DNA from: Protea cynaroides
Taxonomy: Eukaryota > Streptophyta > Magnoliopsida > Proteales > Proteaceae
Length of the DNA stretch: 64,000 nt
NCBI GenBank assembly: GCA_028583415.1
Contig: CM053265.1
Location: forward strand, 28,964,653 to 29,028,652
Direction: 5' to 3'
Made by a program: the position numbers and the translations under genes
Notes under the pieces: model-generated
Seen by the model: only the letters and a program-made list of their open reading frames with translations
The model's database searches: none
Told to the model about the DNA's origin: nothing
Shown here: in pieces, positions 10,963 through 21,735 of the stretch
Layout of the letters: each line of letters opens with the position of its first letter
How positions within the stretch are numbered: position 1 is the first letter of the stretch

Positions 10963-10985
10963 ACTCCCCCACCCTTAAAAGAAAT
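10963..10985 (-). other. Polypurine tract, element B
   Basis: On the minus strand TTTCTTTTAAGGGTGGGGGAGT abuts the LTR start TGTGAGACC. It is the expected plus-strand primer site. A near copy lies about 48 bp inside the LTR (10915-10935). Confidence 0.75.
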
Positions 10986-12510
10986 TTTTGCCTCAAAATT
11001 TGCACATACCTTGTTTATCGAAAAGGTTAGGGTACTCCTTTAGCATTACGTTCTCCTCCTCCCAAGTGATTTCCTCTACATCTTGGTTTTTCCAATGCAC
11101 TTTCACATAATGGATATATTTGCTTCGTAGTTGTTGTACCTTTCAGCTTGTGAGCATCACAGGTACCACCTCAAAGGTCAAATCCTCTGTCAAGTCTGGT
11201 GGGTCTACTGTCAAGATGTGCGATGGATCCCTGACATACTTCTTCAATAAAGAAACATGAAACACATCATGAACGCTTGACATGAATGGTGGTAGAGCCA
11301 GTTGATATGCCACATTACCACGTCTGATTAATATCTCGTATGGTCCCACATACCATTGGCATAGCTTCCCCTTTTTACCGAACCGTTTCAGGCCTCGCAC
11401 AGGTGATATCTTCAAGAATACCTTGTCACCCACTGCAAACTCCAGATCTCGACGTCGGTTGTCTGCATAGTGCTTTTGTTGAACTTGAGCTGTCTTCACT
11501 CTTTCCTTAATTTGATCAATCGCTCGATAAGTTTCTTCTACGAACTCTAGTCCTACAATCCTTCTCTCTCCCACCTCATTCCATAATAGTGGTGTATGAC
11601 ATTTCTTCCCATAGAGTGCCTCATATGGAGCTATTTGGATCGTAGCCTGGTAACTATTGTTATAAGCAAACTTGATAAGCGATAGCTTCTAGTCCCAAGC
11701 TCCTTTGCAATCTAGGGAACACGCTCGGATCATATCCTCCAAGATTTGAATAGTTCTTTCTAACTGCCCGTCTGTCTGGGGATGAAAGGCTGTACTAAAC
11801 TTTAACTTGGTTCCCAATGCTTTCTGTAATTCTTCCCAAAACTTTGATGTAAAACGGGGATCTCTGTCAGATACTATACTCTCTGGAACACTGTGAAGTC
11901 TGACTATATTATCCACATATAGCTTGGCTAGCTTGTCCATGGTATACTGAGGTCTGACAGCGATGAAGCGAGCTGTCTTGGTAAGTCAATCGATTATAAC
12001 CCACACGGCATCCACTGACCTTGGTGTCAAGGGTAGGCCAGTGATGAAATCCAAAGTGATACAAACCCACTTCCATGTTGGCTCTGATAGTGGTTGTAGT
12101 AAACCTATGGGTCTCTATCTTTCTTCTTTCACTTGTTGGCAATTTAGACATTAGAATACAAATCGAGCTATATCCGCTTTCATACCCCTCCACCCATATA
12201 ATCTTCTTAAATCATGGTACATCTTGGTGCTTTCTGGATGTACCGAATATGGGGTGTAATGAGCTTCTGTCATAATTCTGTCTTTGATATTTGAGTTCTC
12301 ACTCTCAGGTATACATAATCGTCCACGATACCTGAGTACCTTTTCTGAATCCAAGGTAAAGTCAGGGTTGCTTTTACTCTTCTCTAGATCTTCTTGCACA
12401 GTCTTGAGGTGTGGATCCTGTAGGATTGCTACTTTTACCTTATCTATTAGATTTGGCGAGATCTTTAAGGCTACGAATATCAATGTGAACTTATGAATCA
12501 AGCCTTATTC
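10986..12510 (-). pseudogene. pol: Integrase and chromodomain of element B
   Basis: From the 3' end: a chromodomain-like end (KVQQLRSKYIHYVKVHWK, ITWEEENVMLKEYPNLF) at about 11000-11140, one TGA (CGA to TGA) at 11141, then the GPY/F module (CQWYVGPYEIL) and integrase core (SDRDPRFTSKFWEEL, QTDGQLERTIQ) in the 11143-11574 and 11689-11940 frames. The N-terminal zinc-binding part reads in frames at 11909-12501. A chromodomain tail is typical of chromoviruses and is known to guide integration to marked chromatin. Confidence 0.85.
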
Positions 12511-13740
12511 CACTGGGTCTTCTGTCTCTAATATAAGCCCTTCATCATTCTCCATTGAGCCCGAGGCTGCAGCACACAGTGCAGCGTTTGTACTAGGTCC
12601 TGCCTTAGGTTTCAATACCCACTTCCTGCTTAAGGCGTCAGCTACGATGTTTGCCTTACCCGGATGGTACTGGATGTCACAAATAATCTTTTAATAGCTC
12701 CAGCCATCTCATCTGTCTTATATTTAGGTCCTTCTGAGTAAAAAGGTAAGTCAAACTCTTGTGATCCGACTTGATCTAAAACGTTTTGCCATATTAGTGC
12801 CTCCATGTCTTGATTACGTGAATGACCGCTGCTAACTCCAGGCGTAGGATAGTTCTTCTCATGCTCTTTCAATTGTCTTGATGCGTAGGCGATAACCTGT
12901 TCTCCTTGCATCAACACACATCCAAGACCCAACCCTGAGGCATCCGTATATAGGGTGAACGGCAAGCCTGGTGCTGGGATGGTCAAGATAGGTGCAGAGA
13001 CTAGTCTTGACTTCAGAGTCTGAAAGCACTTCTCACACTCATCTGTCCATATGAACTTTTCTCCTTTCTTGGTTAGTCTGGTAAGTGGAATGGTGATTCT
13101 TGAGTAGTCTTCCATGAATCTTCCATAATAACCAGCCAATCCAAGGAAACTACGAATCTCTGCAACTGATTTCGATGCATCCCATCCTACTATAGCTGCG
13201 ATCATACTTGGATCTACCATTATACCCTCTGCAAATACTACGTGACCCAAGAAGGCCACTTTCTTCAGCCAAAATTTGCATTTCTTGAACATGGCGTCAA
13301 GCTTCTCCATTCTCAGCTGTTGTAGGGCTGCTCTCAAGTGTGTTCCATGAGCCTCCCTGTCCTTTGAGTAGACCAAGATGTCATCAATGAATACGATGAC
13401 CGAAGTGTCCAACATGTCATGAAACACTCGGTTCATCAGTTCCATGAATGACGTTGGAGAGTTATTCAACCCGAACGACATTACCAGGAACTCATAATGC
13501 CCATACCTTGTCCTGAAAGCAGTCTTTGGAATATCTCCTTTCTTGATCTTCAATTGGTGATACCCTGATCTAAGATCAATCTTCAAGAAAATCTTTGCAC
13601 CCTGCAACTGATCGAACAGATCATCGATCCTAGGCAAAGGGTATCGATTCTTGATGGTTAACTTATTTAACTCCCAGTAGTTGATACATAATTGTACGCT
13701 ACCATCCTTCTTCTTTACGAACAATACAGGAGCCCCCCAC
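12511..13740 (-). pseudogene. pol: Reverse transcriptase and RNase H of element B
   Basis: A 360-codon frame (12642-13724) holds FVKKKDGSVQL, LRSGYHQLKIKKGDIPKT, the catalytic FIDDILVYSKDRE, FLGLAGYYGRF and TLYTDASGLGLGC. RNase H then continues in other frames after an indel near 12840. The Tekay-type motifs match A, C and D, but residues differ enough to make B a separate family. Confidence 0.9.
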
Positions 13741-14240
13741 GGCGATATGCTTGGTCGTCTGAAACCCTTATCTAATAGTTCTTGTAACTGGTTCTTTAAT
13801 TCTTTTAATTATGTAGGGACCATCCTGTGACGTGCCTTAAACACCAGCGCTGACCCTAGCATAAGGTCTATCAAGAACTCTGTAGCCCTGTCTGGAGGTG
13901 GACCTGGTAGATCTTCTAGGAATACGTCTGGAACTCTCGTACCACATCTAGATCTTCTATTTTTGGCACCTCTGCAGCGACGTCGACCACAAACACTAAG
14001 TAACCTGCTCCTCCCTTCTCTAAGCATCTCTTAGCTTTTAGAGCAGAGAGGATCAACTTCTGTTTCCTAGGTAACTTAGTTCCAGTGAAGCTAAACTCTT
14101 TTCCTTCATCATCCTTAAAAACAAGCTTCCTTTCGGCACATAATAAGCTAGCTGAATGATGGCCTAGCTAATCCATTCCCAAGATGACGTCAAAGTCTAC
14201 CACCTCGAGTTGATTTAGGTTGCATCCAAATTCTGTCCAT
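13741..14240 (-). pseudogene. pol: Protease-RT linker and partial protease of element B
   Basis: Minus-strand frames give VFLEDLPGLPPDRATEF-like sequence (written PGPPP here), ALKAKRCLE-like sequence and FDVILG near the left of the next block. The DSG active-site part is absent because the sequence changes character at about 14240. Confidence 0.75.
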
Positions 14241-15520
14241 CCATATGATTCAGACAATGTTCATAACACTTACCCACTACAACATCTAGTCCAAAAGAGC
14301 TTGAACTAGCAAAATCTAGTATAAAGGTCTTAAGAGTTTGTCTAGTTCCTTCATCTCTTATGATTTTTCAAAGACTATTGTCAAAAATCTCATATTGCAC
14401 TCAGTAGCTTACATCTCTTTTATCACTGATGTTCTACCTTGATCTCTCTTTTGTATATCTCAAAAAGCATCTTCTGACTATTTACTCATTACATATCCCA
14501 AGTCTATCTATAAGCATTAGGGTATATGCTTATAAATTCATTAATTCAGCCAAACTCTTTTGGTCTTTACTAAATCATCTCACTCGACATTGGGCATAAC
14601 TCAGTATTACTTGTACTAATCTGAATACTATTAATGCCACAATTTTTGACTTCATCCTTGTATCCACTCTTAGATCTATCTTTAAAAATCTTCAGCCTTG
14701 TCAAAATTCATACCGATGTAGCCGTCTTTAACTCTACTTGAGTGCTATCTATTTCTTTACTGGCTACTCTTGATAGTTCTCACTTTTTGCTCATGCACTC
14801 TTTTATAGACATGACTCATATCCATCCATTCAATAATCTCGAAACAGATCTTCCATTACTTCATCTGAGGTTCCTTGGTTATAGAATCTAATCTAAATTT
14901 AATCATCTTCCTTCCAATAATTTCCTTATTAACTAAACATCTTATCAATGGATGTCGAGAAATGTAAGAAACATAATGCTTATCCAACAGTGCTTCATTT
15001 CCTTCTTTCGAATTCAGTATAATGATGAACACTTGTTTTATCTAGTGAACTTAGGTTTAAAGGATCAGGAGTAAATCTATGGTAATCCAACCATCATCCA
15101 AAGGTCATTAAGTTGCACGGTGGTCCAATTATATGGAAATAGAGGTTTTAGAATTCTTAACCTCATGGTTACAGGTTTTATCGAGTATATAGTGCCATTG
15201 GTCAAGGCACTACAGGAGTAAATCTGGAGAAGTTTTGGTACATCAATAAATCAGTTATAAAATCGAAAAGATGTACATTTGGAATGATTAAATATTTAAA
15301 TGTTCATTCGGTTCATATCTCTATTCATGGTGTCGATCATGGGAGTAGCTTAGATTGGTATAATTTAGACTAATTCTAAGAAAATACTATCCATAACTCC
15401 AATTGACAGGTTGAATCAAGAAGGTATTCTGTCAAGGTACAAGAATTAGAATCAGGTATGTGCATCCTCTATAATCATAAGAGTAAGTCAATAATGCACC
15501 GCATCCTATATAAACCTATC
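14241..15520. other. Unassigned AT-rich stretch replacing protease start and most of gag in B
   Basis: I see no open frame over 60 codons, no similarity to other copies here, no LTR ends and no clear repeats. In C the same interval holds about 1 kb of protease and gag. The left edge is sharp, after TTGCATCCAAATTC; gag similarity resumes near 15525. It may be an old insertion with a deletion, or strongly decayed gag. Confidence 0.5.
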
Positions 15521-15524
15521 TAGT

Positions 15525-15771
15525 AATATGGCCACAATAGATTTGATCTTTTGTTGAAACGTTTGAGGTTTCATCTTCAGAAAATATTCCTTAATCCTTG
15601 TCGGATCATTCTGCCATGATGCAGCTATCCCATACATCGCTGGCTGATAAGGGTAACCACCTTGATACACTACTTATTGTGCACCAAGCTTCTACACTGG
15701 GGTGTGCATTACTGGGACCTACGGTATGGTAGGCATTGTGTTACGGCTAACATGTGCTGGGTACAGTATTA
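15525..15771 (-). pseudogene. gag: gag remnant of element B
   Basis: On the minus strand, sequence equivalent to the PKDFNGKPADPLWPAHW region of C (15530-15600) is followed by the glutamine/proline-rich region (15650-15770) that aligns with 26095-26235 of C. It then joins the antisense gene directly at about 15772, so the gag start, word block, promoter and intron of the antisense gene are all deleted. Confidence 0.6.
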
Positions 15772-16446
15772 CTACCAATCGGTATCCAGCATAATATTGT
15801 CCCTCAGAGCGGCCACTACAGTGAGTTATCTCAGCTCACCCAGTACTTGACTTATTATGTCTGCACTGGGGAGCGGGTTTGTCTTCCTTATATTATCATC
15901 ATGATCATGCGTCAGGCTACCTTGCCCGACCAGATAAGCAACCTTCCATATGGCCGGCTTATCACTACACTCCTGCAACGCCTTCGAGTAGATATGAGGG
16001 ATGAGATTGCTGTTGAGGACACCATGACATCAGACATTGACTGGGATGCCATTGTCCGGATGAAGATGGATAACCTGCCGATTAGTGATGAGGAGTTAGA
16101 GGCTCGTCCTCTTCCGCTTAGGAGGGTAGCAGCAGTAGCAGCAGCAGTAGCCAATGCAGCTCATGCAAAAGAGGCAGGGGATGATGATGATGATGATCAG
16201 ATGGAGGACGTTCCTGCATCGTAACCGCAGCCCATACCTGCAATGGGACCATCCTAGCCTCCTCTCGATACCATGATGGGTATGTTTATGGAGATTCAGG
16301 ATGCCCAGCGAGAGATGATCCATGGCCTAGGGCGCCTCTCTCGCAGCCTCAGAGTCACTCAGGAGCAGGTACACTGGCTCAGGGTCGCATATGAGCGCAA
16401 TTATGACATCGCTGACCTTATTTCTCCGATGCCCCCAACCCAATGA
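15772..16446 (+). pseudogene. Antisense accessory gene of element B, 3' part
   Basis: The 15754-16224 frame contains HNIVPQSGHYSELSQLTQYL, VCLPYIIIMIM, LPYGRLITTLLQRLRVDM, an Ala-rich stretch and an acidic DDDDDDQ run. After a TAA at 16222 matching sequence continues in frame (MMGMFMEIQDAQREM, VTQEQVHWLRVAYE) to a TGA at 16444-16446. It aligns throughout with C and D though diverged. The N-terminal third, intron and promoter are missing. It runs opposite to B's pol. Confidence 0.75.
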
Positions 16447-16492
16447 TAGATCACTTCATTTTTTTCTCTCCTATCAGTACAGTTTTATTATA

Positions 16493-16528
16493 ACAGGATA
16501 ACTGTCCGGCTTGTGGACTATACCCTGT
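16493..16528 (+). other. Conserved hairpin after antisense-gene stop (B)
   Basis: ACAGG pairs with CCTGT and GTCC with GGAC around GGCTTGT, 47 nt after the stop. The outer arm differs from that of A, C and D (AGAGTA/TACTCT) yet still pairs. Confidence 0.65.
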
Positions 16529-16791
16529 AGTACAATTAACTCTTTCACTCCTGGATGTTTTTACCTTAATGGTAGTTTATGATCATTCTGTTTGTTATTA
16601 TGGTTTTCTAACTACAGCATGTCTGTTTATTAGGTTCTCACTTTTAATATAGTATATTATGCTCTTTAGTATTTAGTCTCAGGCATCAAACAAGTGCTTA
16701 AGGTGCGTTTTTATTAAAGCTTTTAATTTTTCCTATCCCAGTTCATCGACTCAGTTAAGTGCAAATATGGTCTGTTGGACAGAGACTAAGA

Positions 16792-16803
16792 GCTCCGATA
16801 CCC
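16792..16803 (-). other. Primer-binding site, element B
   Basis: The minus strand reads GGGTATCGGAGC, two changes from TGGTATCAGAGC, three bases from the LTR end. It is the initiator tRNA-Met type. Confidence 0.75.
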
Positions 16804-16806
16804 AGT

Positions 16807-19054
16807 TGTCACACCCCAATTTCGGCTGAACTAGAAGTGTAAGTGAACCATCACTGAACCAACGGTTCACACTAGGATCTCAATAAAACTGTGTCCACTC
16901 ATACAAACCATTGTACATAACTATAATCAGAATATAATTAAATACAACGGAAGTCTTAAATTAAATGAACTGAGTACTCTATTGATAATTTAAATAAATT
17001 ATCTAATTATTCAAAACACCAAAACATAAATAATTATCCTTACATCATTTATAAATCCAACTGAAAATAAATAAAATAAACAAATCAAATATCCTAGAGG
17101 CACATGAAGAAAGGGCACTCGCATGAAGCGTCATGCTTATCCTCTCCTGCTTGCACTTCAAAAGCTGCAACACCTCCATATACTGGAGGATCTACATGTT
17201 CTTCCACAGTATATCTTGCATCAACATCTGAAAACATGTATATATACAAGGGTGAGCTCACAACTTAGCTTAGTAAGACAATCAGACAATGCAACACACA
17301 TCATGCATAAGTAACATTAACATTATGGTCTGGTTTAAGTTTGCAATGTGCTATAGAAAGAATTGGAACCGCACCTCTATACATGAGTATGTGAATCCGC
17401 CCAGTGGATCAAACACCACTGTCGTCCCATATGTACCCACCATGGAATAGAGATAGAGCTAAAGTGTCCAGATCAAACAATGCCAACACTTGCCCTGATG
17501 CCCTACCCATACCAATACGTAAGCCCCTATTGCCGAGGGGTTGCAAACTGGGCTCGCAACTAACCAATCCTATATGTCATCATAGTTGGCCCTATCCCAG
17601 AACATCTCCTTATGGCATAGAGACAGGGCTCGAGTCTAGTGGCCAGGTTGGAGACCACAGTGCCACTTCCTCCCCCTGATACCCTACCCGCACCAAGCAT
17701 GCTAAGAAAGAAGCGATACGAAAAGGTGCTAGTGTGAGGAATGATCCCAGACCCCAGGCCCTTCCAATTCCACACACCAACGAAAATAATCACATGCCTA
17801 ACAATCACATCCTAGCATAGTAAGTATGCATGAACAATATAATAACTGAAAGTAAAGATGACATGCGAGTATGCACAAACACCAATCCACATAATCATAA
17901 TTATTAACAACGTTTTACTATTATTAAGTTATTAGGGTTTAGGTCTGATTCCCTTACCTAACGCTTGATTACTAGCTTGCTCTGCATCACATAATCCAAA
18001 CTTGCTATCACCAGGTCCTACACGATGTTAGGGTTGAACTAGAATTAGTTTCTTAGGGTTTACGTTGGTCGAAAAACCAACTGGATCAAAATATACCTCT
18101 CACAGTGCATACCGATCGTCGGTACCGGTCACTGCACTGTGGGGAAAGGTGTGACCGGTATGGTCGACCGGTCCCCCACAGACCAGCTCCCGAGAGGTAC
18201 CGATCGTAGTACCGGTCGCATATGGTGCGACCGGTATGGTCAACCGGTATGCCTCCGGAAGACCCCCAACTTGGTGTTCGCCTTCCGTCGGTCACCCTTT
18301 ATTGGTTCTAGGGTTTCTCCTATGCATTCTAGGCCTGAGCAACGAGTTAAAGTTGTTTCATGTTCCGTTTAAGTCGTAGTTTCGATGATCCTTAGCCTAG
18401 AATGTGAATCTAGGGTTCATCAACTATATTAGGGTTTAACGGAAAATTTAAGGGTTTTAGATCAATATCTCACCTTGCATGGGATTGATCAATTCATGAT
18501 TAATCATCTATAATGCTTAACTTAGAGAGAAAGTTCAAGCACTTACCGTTGGTTCGCAACTATGGTGTTCTTCGTCCAACGGCCAACGGCGACTCCTCCC
18601 CCTCCTTTCTTAGCTCTTTTTCCTTCTTCGATCCCTTTCTCCTCTCTAGGGTTTGTGAGGATCAATCAAGGAGTTTTAAGGAGGTTTAAGGGTCCTTAAA
18701 TAGACTAAGATAGAGTTTAGGAAGTTTCCCTACGTTAGGAAAGTCCCTAGGCTCGAGAATTAAAAAGTGGGGCCCATGAAGTTCCGTTTCCAGATCTAAC
18801 CAGTCTGCCCACGCAAACATACCGGTCGACCGGTACCATCGATGGGTACCATAGACTGGTATAGAATTTTTTCCTAAATTTGATCCGTTTTCGTACCTAA
18901 TTGTCACCCGCTTGTCCCATCTGGCCCGATGATAATTGGAAGACCTGTTACGGCATGAATTAAAGGTTTAGTTCGGGTTCATGGAGTGTTGGTCTTACAA
19001 CTCCGCCACCTTTAAAAGAAATTTGATCCCCGAAATTTGCATGTAGGTCTCACA
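16807..19054 (-). repeat. 5' LTR of element B
   Basis: It begins TGTCACACCCC and ends GGTCTCACA on the plus strand, so the sense LTR is TG...CA. It carries the hairpin at 17253-17272, word blocks at 18105-18255 and 18800-18865, and an internal polypurine-like copy at about 18998-19015. The flank GTACT at 19055 would be one half of the target duplication; the other half was lost with the end of the 3' LTR. Confidence 0.9.
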
Positions 19055-19486
19055 GTACTAAACTTCAATGTTGTTCCCATAGCCTTCTATAATCCCTCCC
19101 AAAACTTTGAGGTAAAGCGCAGGTCTCTGTCGGACACAATGCTTTTAGGTACACCATGTAATTGTATAATATTATCTACATAAAGCTTAGCTAACCTCTC
19201 TAGGGTATACTATGGTCGTATAGCTATGAAACGAGCTGTCTTGGTCAAATGATCCACAATCACCCAGACTGCATCAATTACTCGGGGAGTCAATGGTAAC
19301 CCAGTGACGAAGTCCTGGCTGCAACAATCCTGCAGGTCTTTGCCTTTCAGCCTTTACTTGCTGACAATTCAAGCATTGAGACAAAAAGTTAGCTACATCC
19401 TCTTTCATTCCTCTGCACCAATATAATTTCTTGAGATCATAATACATCTTCATACTTCCAGGATGTACCGAATAAGCAGTGGTGTG
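19055..19486 (-). pseudogene. pol: Integrase fragment of element D
   Basis: The minus-strand frame at 19274-19492 reads TTAYSVHPGSMKMYYDLKKL and the HHCC Cys pair (QCLNCQQV). The core follows toward 19055 in another frame (DAVWVIVD, YVDNI, SDRD, FWEGL). It is bounded on the left by B's 5' LTR and on the right by C, whose target duplication GTGTG (19482-19486) is repeated at 31364-31368. It is therefore the 3' continuation of the D pol at 31369-33600. Confidence 0.88.
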
Positions 19487-20854
19487 TGTCACACCCCAAT
19501 TCCGTACTATTCAGAATGGTGTGATGAACCGCTAATAAACCAACGGTTCAACCAGGATCTCAAATAGGTGTGTCCATTTGCTTAAACCATACATATCCAC
19601 AACAATAATCAGAGTAAATACACAATAGCGGAAGTCTTAAATATTAAATGAACTGAGAATCTAAATATGATAAAATAAATAATTTAACCAATTATTTGCA
19701 AAAAAACTAAGACAAACTTAAATAATTAATTCAAATACACTATTTGTATAATCCAAATAAAAGTCTAATCGAAAACACAGGAGTTGCACTCGCATGTCGA
19801 ATCATGCGACTCCATCATCACTTCAGCATCCATCGCCGCAGCTAGCCCTTACACAGGAGCATTTATATAATCTTCAATAGTGGTACCTACATAATCAACT
19901 AAAATATTCAACGTCGAAAAGGGTGAGCACACATCACGGCTCAGTGAGCAAACAAAACAATGCAACAAACATATGCATGCATTCAATTCATATCTTTGGT
20001 CTGGTTCATCAGTTTGAAATGTGAAATAGAAAGGTTCGGAGGCCACCTCACCTCTATACATGAGTGTGTGAGGCTGCCCAATGAATATCGGCATTGCCGT
20101 CCCACATGCACCCACCATGGAAACAGTGTACCCAATGGGTATCGGCATTGTTGTACTACATGCGTCCATACCAACAAGTAAGCCCCTGTTGGCGAGGGCT
20201 TGCAAACTGGGCTTGCAACTAACTAATCCTAATGTCAAATAGTGTATCCAAGGCCTCACCCCAGCATCCCTCAATACGTCCATAGAGATAGAGCTAAGGC
20301 CCCCCGGTAGAATCAGAGACTACACGATCCCAGACCACCTCCCCGGATGCCCTACGACATAATAGCTCTGCTAAGGTAATGGTGATACGACGATGTTAGT
20401 GGACAAGACATGAGTAGAGATAGAGCTAGAGTCTGGTGACCAGGATAAACCATAGTGTCACGTCCTCCCCTTGATGCCCCACTCGCATCAAATACACTAA
20501 CCACACACAAACATTCACATGCCTATTCCTAACATCACCATCATCATCATGTTATAAATAAACGAAATTAAATATGCATGAACAGTAATAGCAGGAATAT
20601 TAGATGACATGTTAAATGCACAATACACACATACACGCATAGAATCAATCAATCATGGTATCAGACTCAATAAGCAAAAATAGCTTTTTATTATCCAATT
20701 AGTTTAGGTCTTATTCCCTCACCTTTGATTGAGTGTAGATCCTCGTTCAAGCTTTAAGAATCACTTTTAAATCACAAGGAAAACCTAACAAGTCGATAGA
20801 TTCTAATTAGAATTAATTCCAACAAATTTAGACTAGCTGAAATCATAGGGTCAC

Positions 20855-20955
20855 AGGTAGGGTAGCACCTAGGGTCGGTTACCCAATCGACCCTAGGGGT
20901 AGGGTCGAACATGGGGTCGGTTACCAATCGACCCTATGTGCGACCACACCCTTCC
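20855..20955. promoter_or_regulatory. Downstream palindromic word block, LTR C
   Basis: CTAGGGTCGGTTACC, ATCGACCCTAGGGG, TAGGGTCGAAC and ATCGACCCTATG words in both orientations lie about 385-485 bp downstream of the TATA box. The other C LTR has the block at about 30505-30615. Confidence 0.6.
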
Positions 20956-21338
20956 TGGGACTTTCCGAGGGCATGTGATTGATCTTGTGGTCTTGTAGGT
21001 CCATTCTAAGATTGTTCTATGGCTCATAACTATGATTTTTACACACATTTCATTGCCTATGATGATTACTTACATGGATTCCTTTGAAACTCATCCATGG
21101 GTAGATGATTTGGGTTTCTCCCAATCCTAATTTCTTCATATTCCATTCTAGGCTCTTAATTTATGAAGGGAATTAGACTCATACCTGAAGTTGACTGAGA
21201 TTCAGAGGTTTCTCTGAAGTTCCTCCTCTTCCTTAGTCTTTTCTCCAATTTTCCTTCTCTTCTTCTCTTCCTTCTCTTTCTCTTTCTCTCACTTTCAATT
21301 AGGGTTCTAAAAGGAGTGAAAGAGGCTAAGGGACGTCC

Positions 21339-21346
21339 TATTTATA
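21339..21346 (-). promoter_or_regulatory. LTR TATA box, element C (3' LTR)
   Basis: The minus strand reads TATAAATAGGACGTCCC, followed by a GA-rich leader. The same box lies at 31005-31012 in the 5' LTR, which is the copy that would drive the element. Confidence 0.75.
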
Positions 21347-21429
21347 GAGAAAAACCCTCCAAAATAAGTCCCATCGAGATTAGGAAAGGACTCCTTGAAA
21401 TTAGGAAAGTTTCCTAATTTACGGTTTCA

Positions 21430-21600
21430 GTCTGTCATTATAGGGTCGATCGTAGGGTCGCAGGACCCGTCGACCCTATGGTTCTCAAGTCATCCAACCC
21501 TACGACTGAAAATTCATGGGTTGGACTTCTATTGAGGTGGGGTCGACCCTACCTATTTAGGCATGCGACCCTACCCTCATATTTACTGTTTTTGGGTCAA
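21430..21600. promoter_or_regulatory. Upstream palindromic word block, LTR C
   Basis: TAGGGTCGATCGTAGGGTCG, CGTCGACCCTATG, GGGGTCGACCCTACC and TGCGACCCTACC lie about 90-260 bp upstream of the TATA box. The word TAGGGTCG equals that of the downstream block and of the block in front of gag (26651-26940). The 5' LTR copy is at 31095-31230. Confidence 0.6.
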
Positions 21601-21712
21601 ATTCATACCTAGTTTTGTGATTTCCTTCACGCACTTGGTCCACTTGGTTCGACCATGATAAGTAGACCTGGTACAAGGTGGTAAGACCGGTTAGTTTAAT
21701 ATGGGTCTTACC

Positions 21713-21735
21713 ACTCCCCCCTTCTTTTTAAAAAT
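21713..21735 (-). other. Polypurine tract, element C
   Basis: The minus strand reads TTTTTAAAAAGAAGGGGGGAGT directly before the LTR, the site that would prime plus-strand synthesis. Confidence 0.85.

Larger units (their letters stand above)
8742..19054 (-). mobile_element. Element B: Tekay-like chromovirus with two LTRs, gag deleted
   Basis: The minus-strand element has LTRs at 8737-10962 and 16807-19054, a polypurine tract, chromodomain, integrase, RT and protease, a gag remnant, the 3' part of an antisense gene, and a primer-binding site. Its LTRs differ clearly from those of A, C and D (the word is ACCGGTCG). The outer end of the 3' LTR has lost about 24 bp at the junction with A. The right flank (19055 on) is integrase of element D, so B inserted into D. 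Confidence 0.9.
19487..21712 (-). repeat. 3' LTR of element C
   Basis: It runs from TGTCACACCCC to GGGTCTTAC on the plus strand. Contents are a hairpin at 19924-19943, repeated AGCTCTATCTCTA boxes at 20280-20440, word blocks at 20855-20955 and 21430-21600, and a TATA box at 21339-21346. The 144-codon open frame at 19849-20283 lies in the repeat-derived part, recurs in other LTRs and is not a gene. Confidence 0.95.

Noticed and set aside
19849..20283. 144-codon minus-strand open frame, with relatives at 29426-29944, 1139-1396, 9240-9476 and 60483-60671
   Set aside because: They come from the repeated GGGCATCAGGGG/AGCTCTATCTCTA part of the LTRs, shift frame between copies, and have no consistent start or end.
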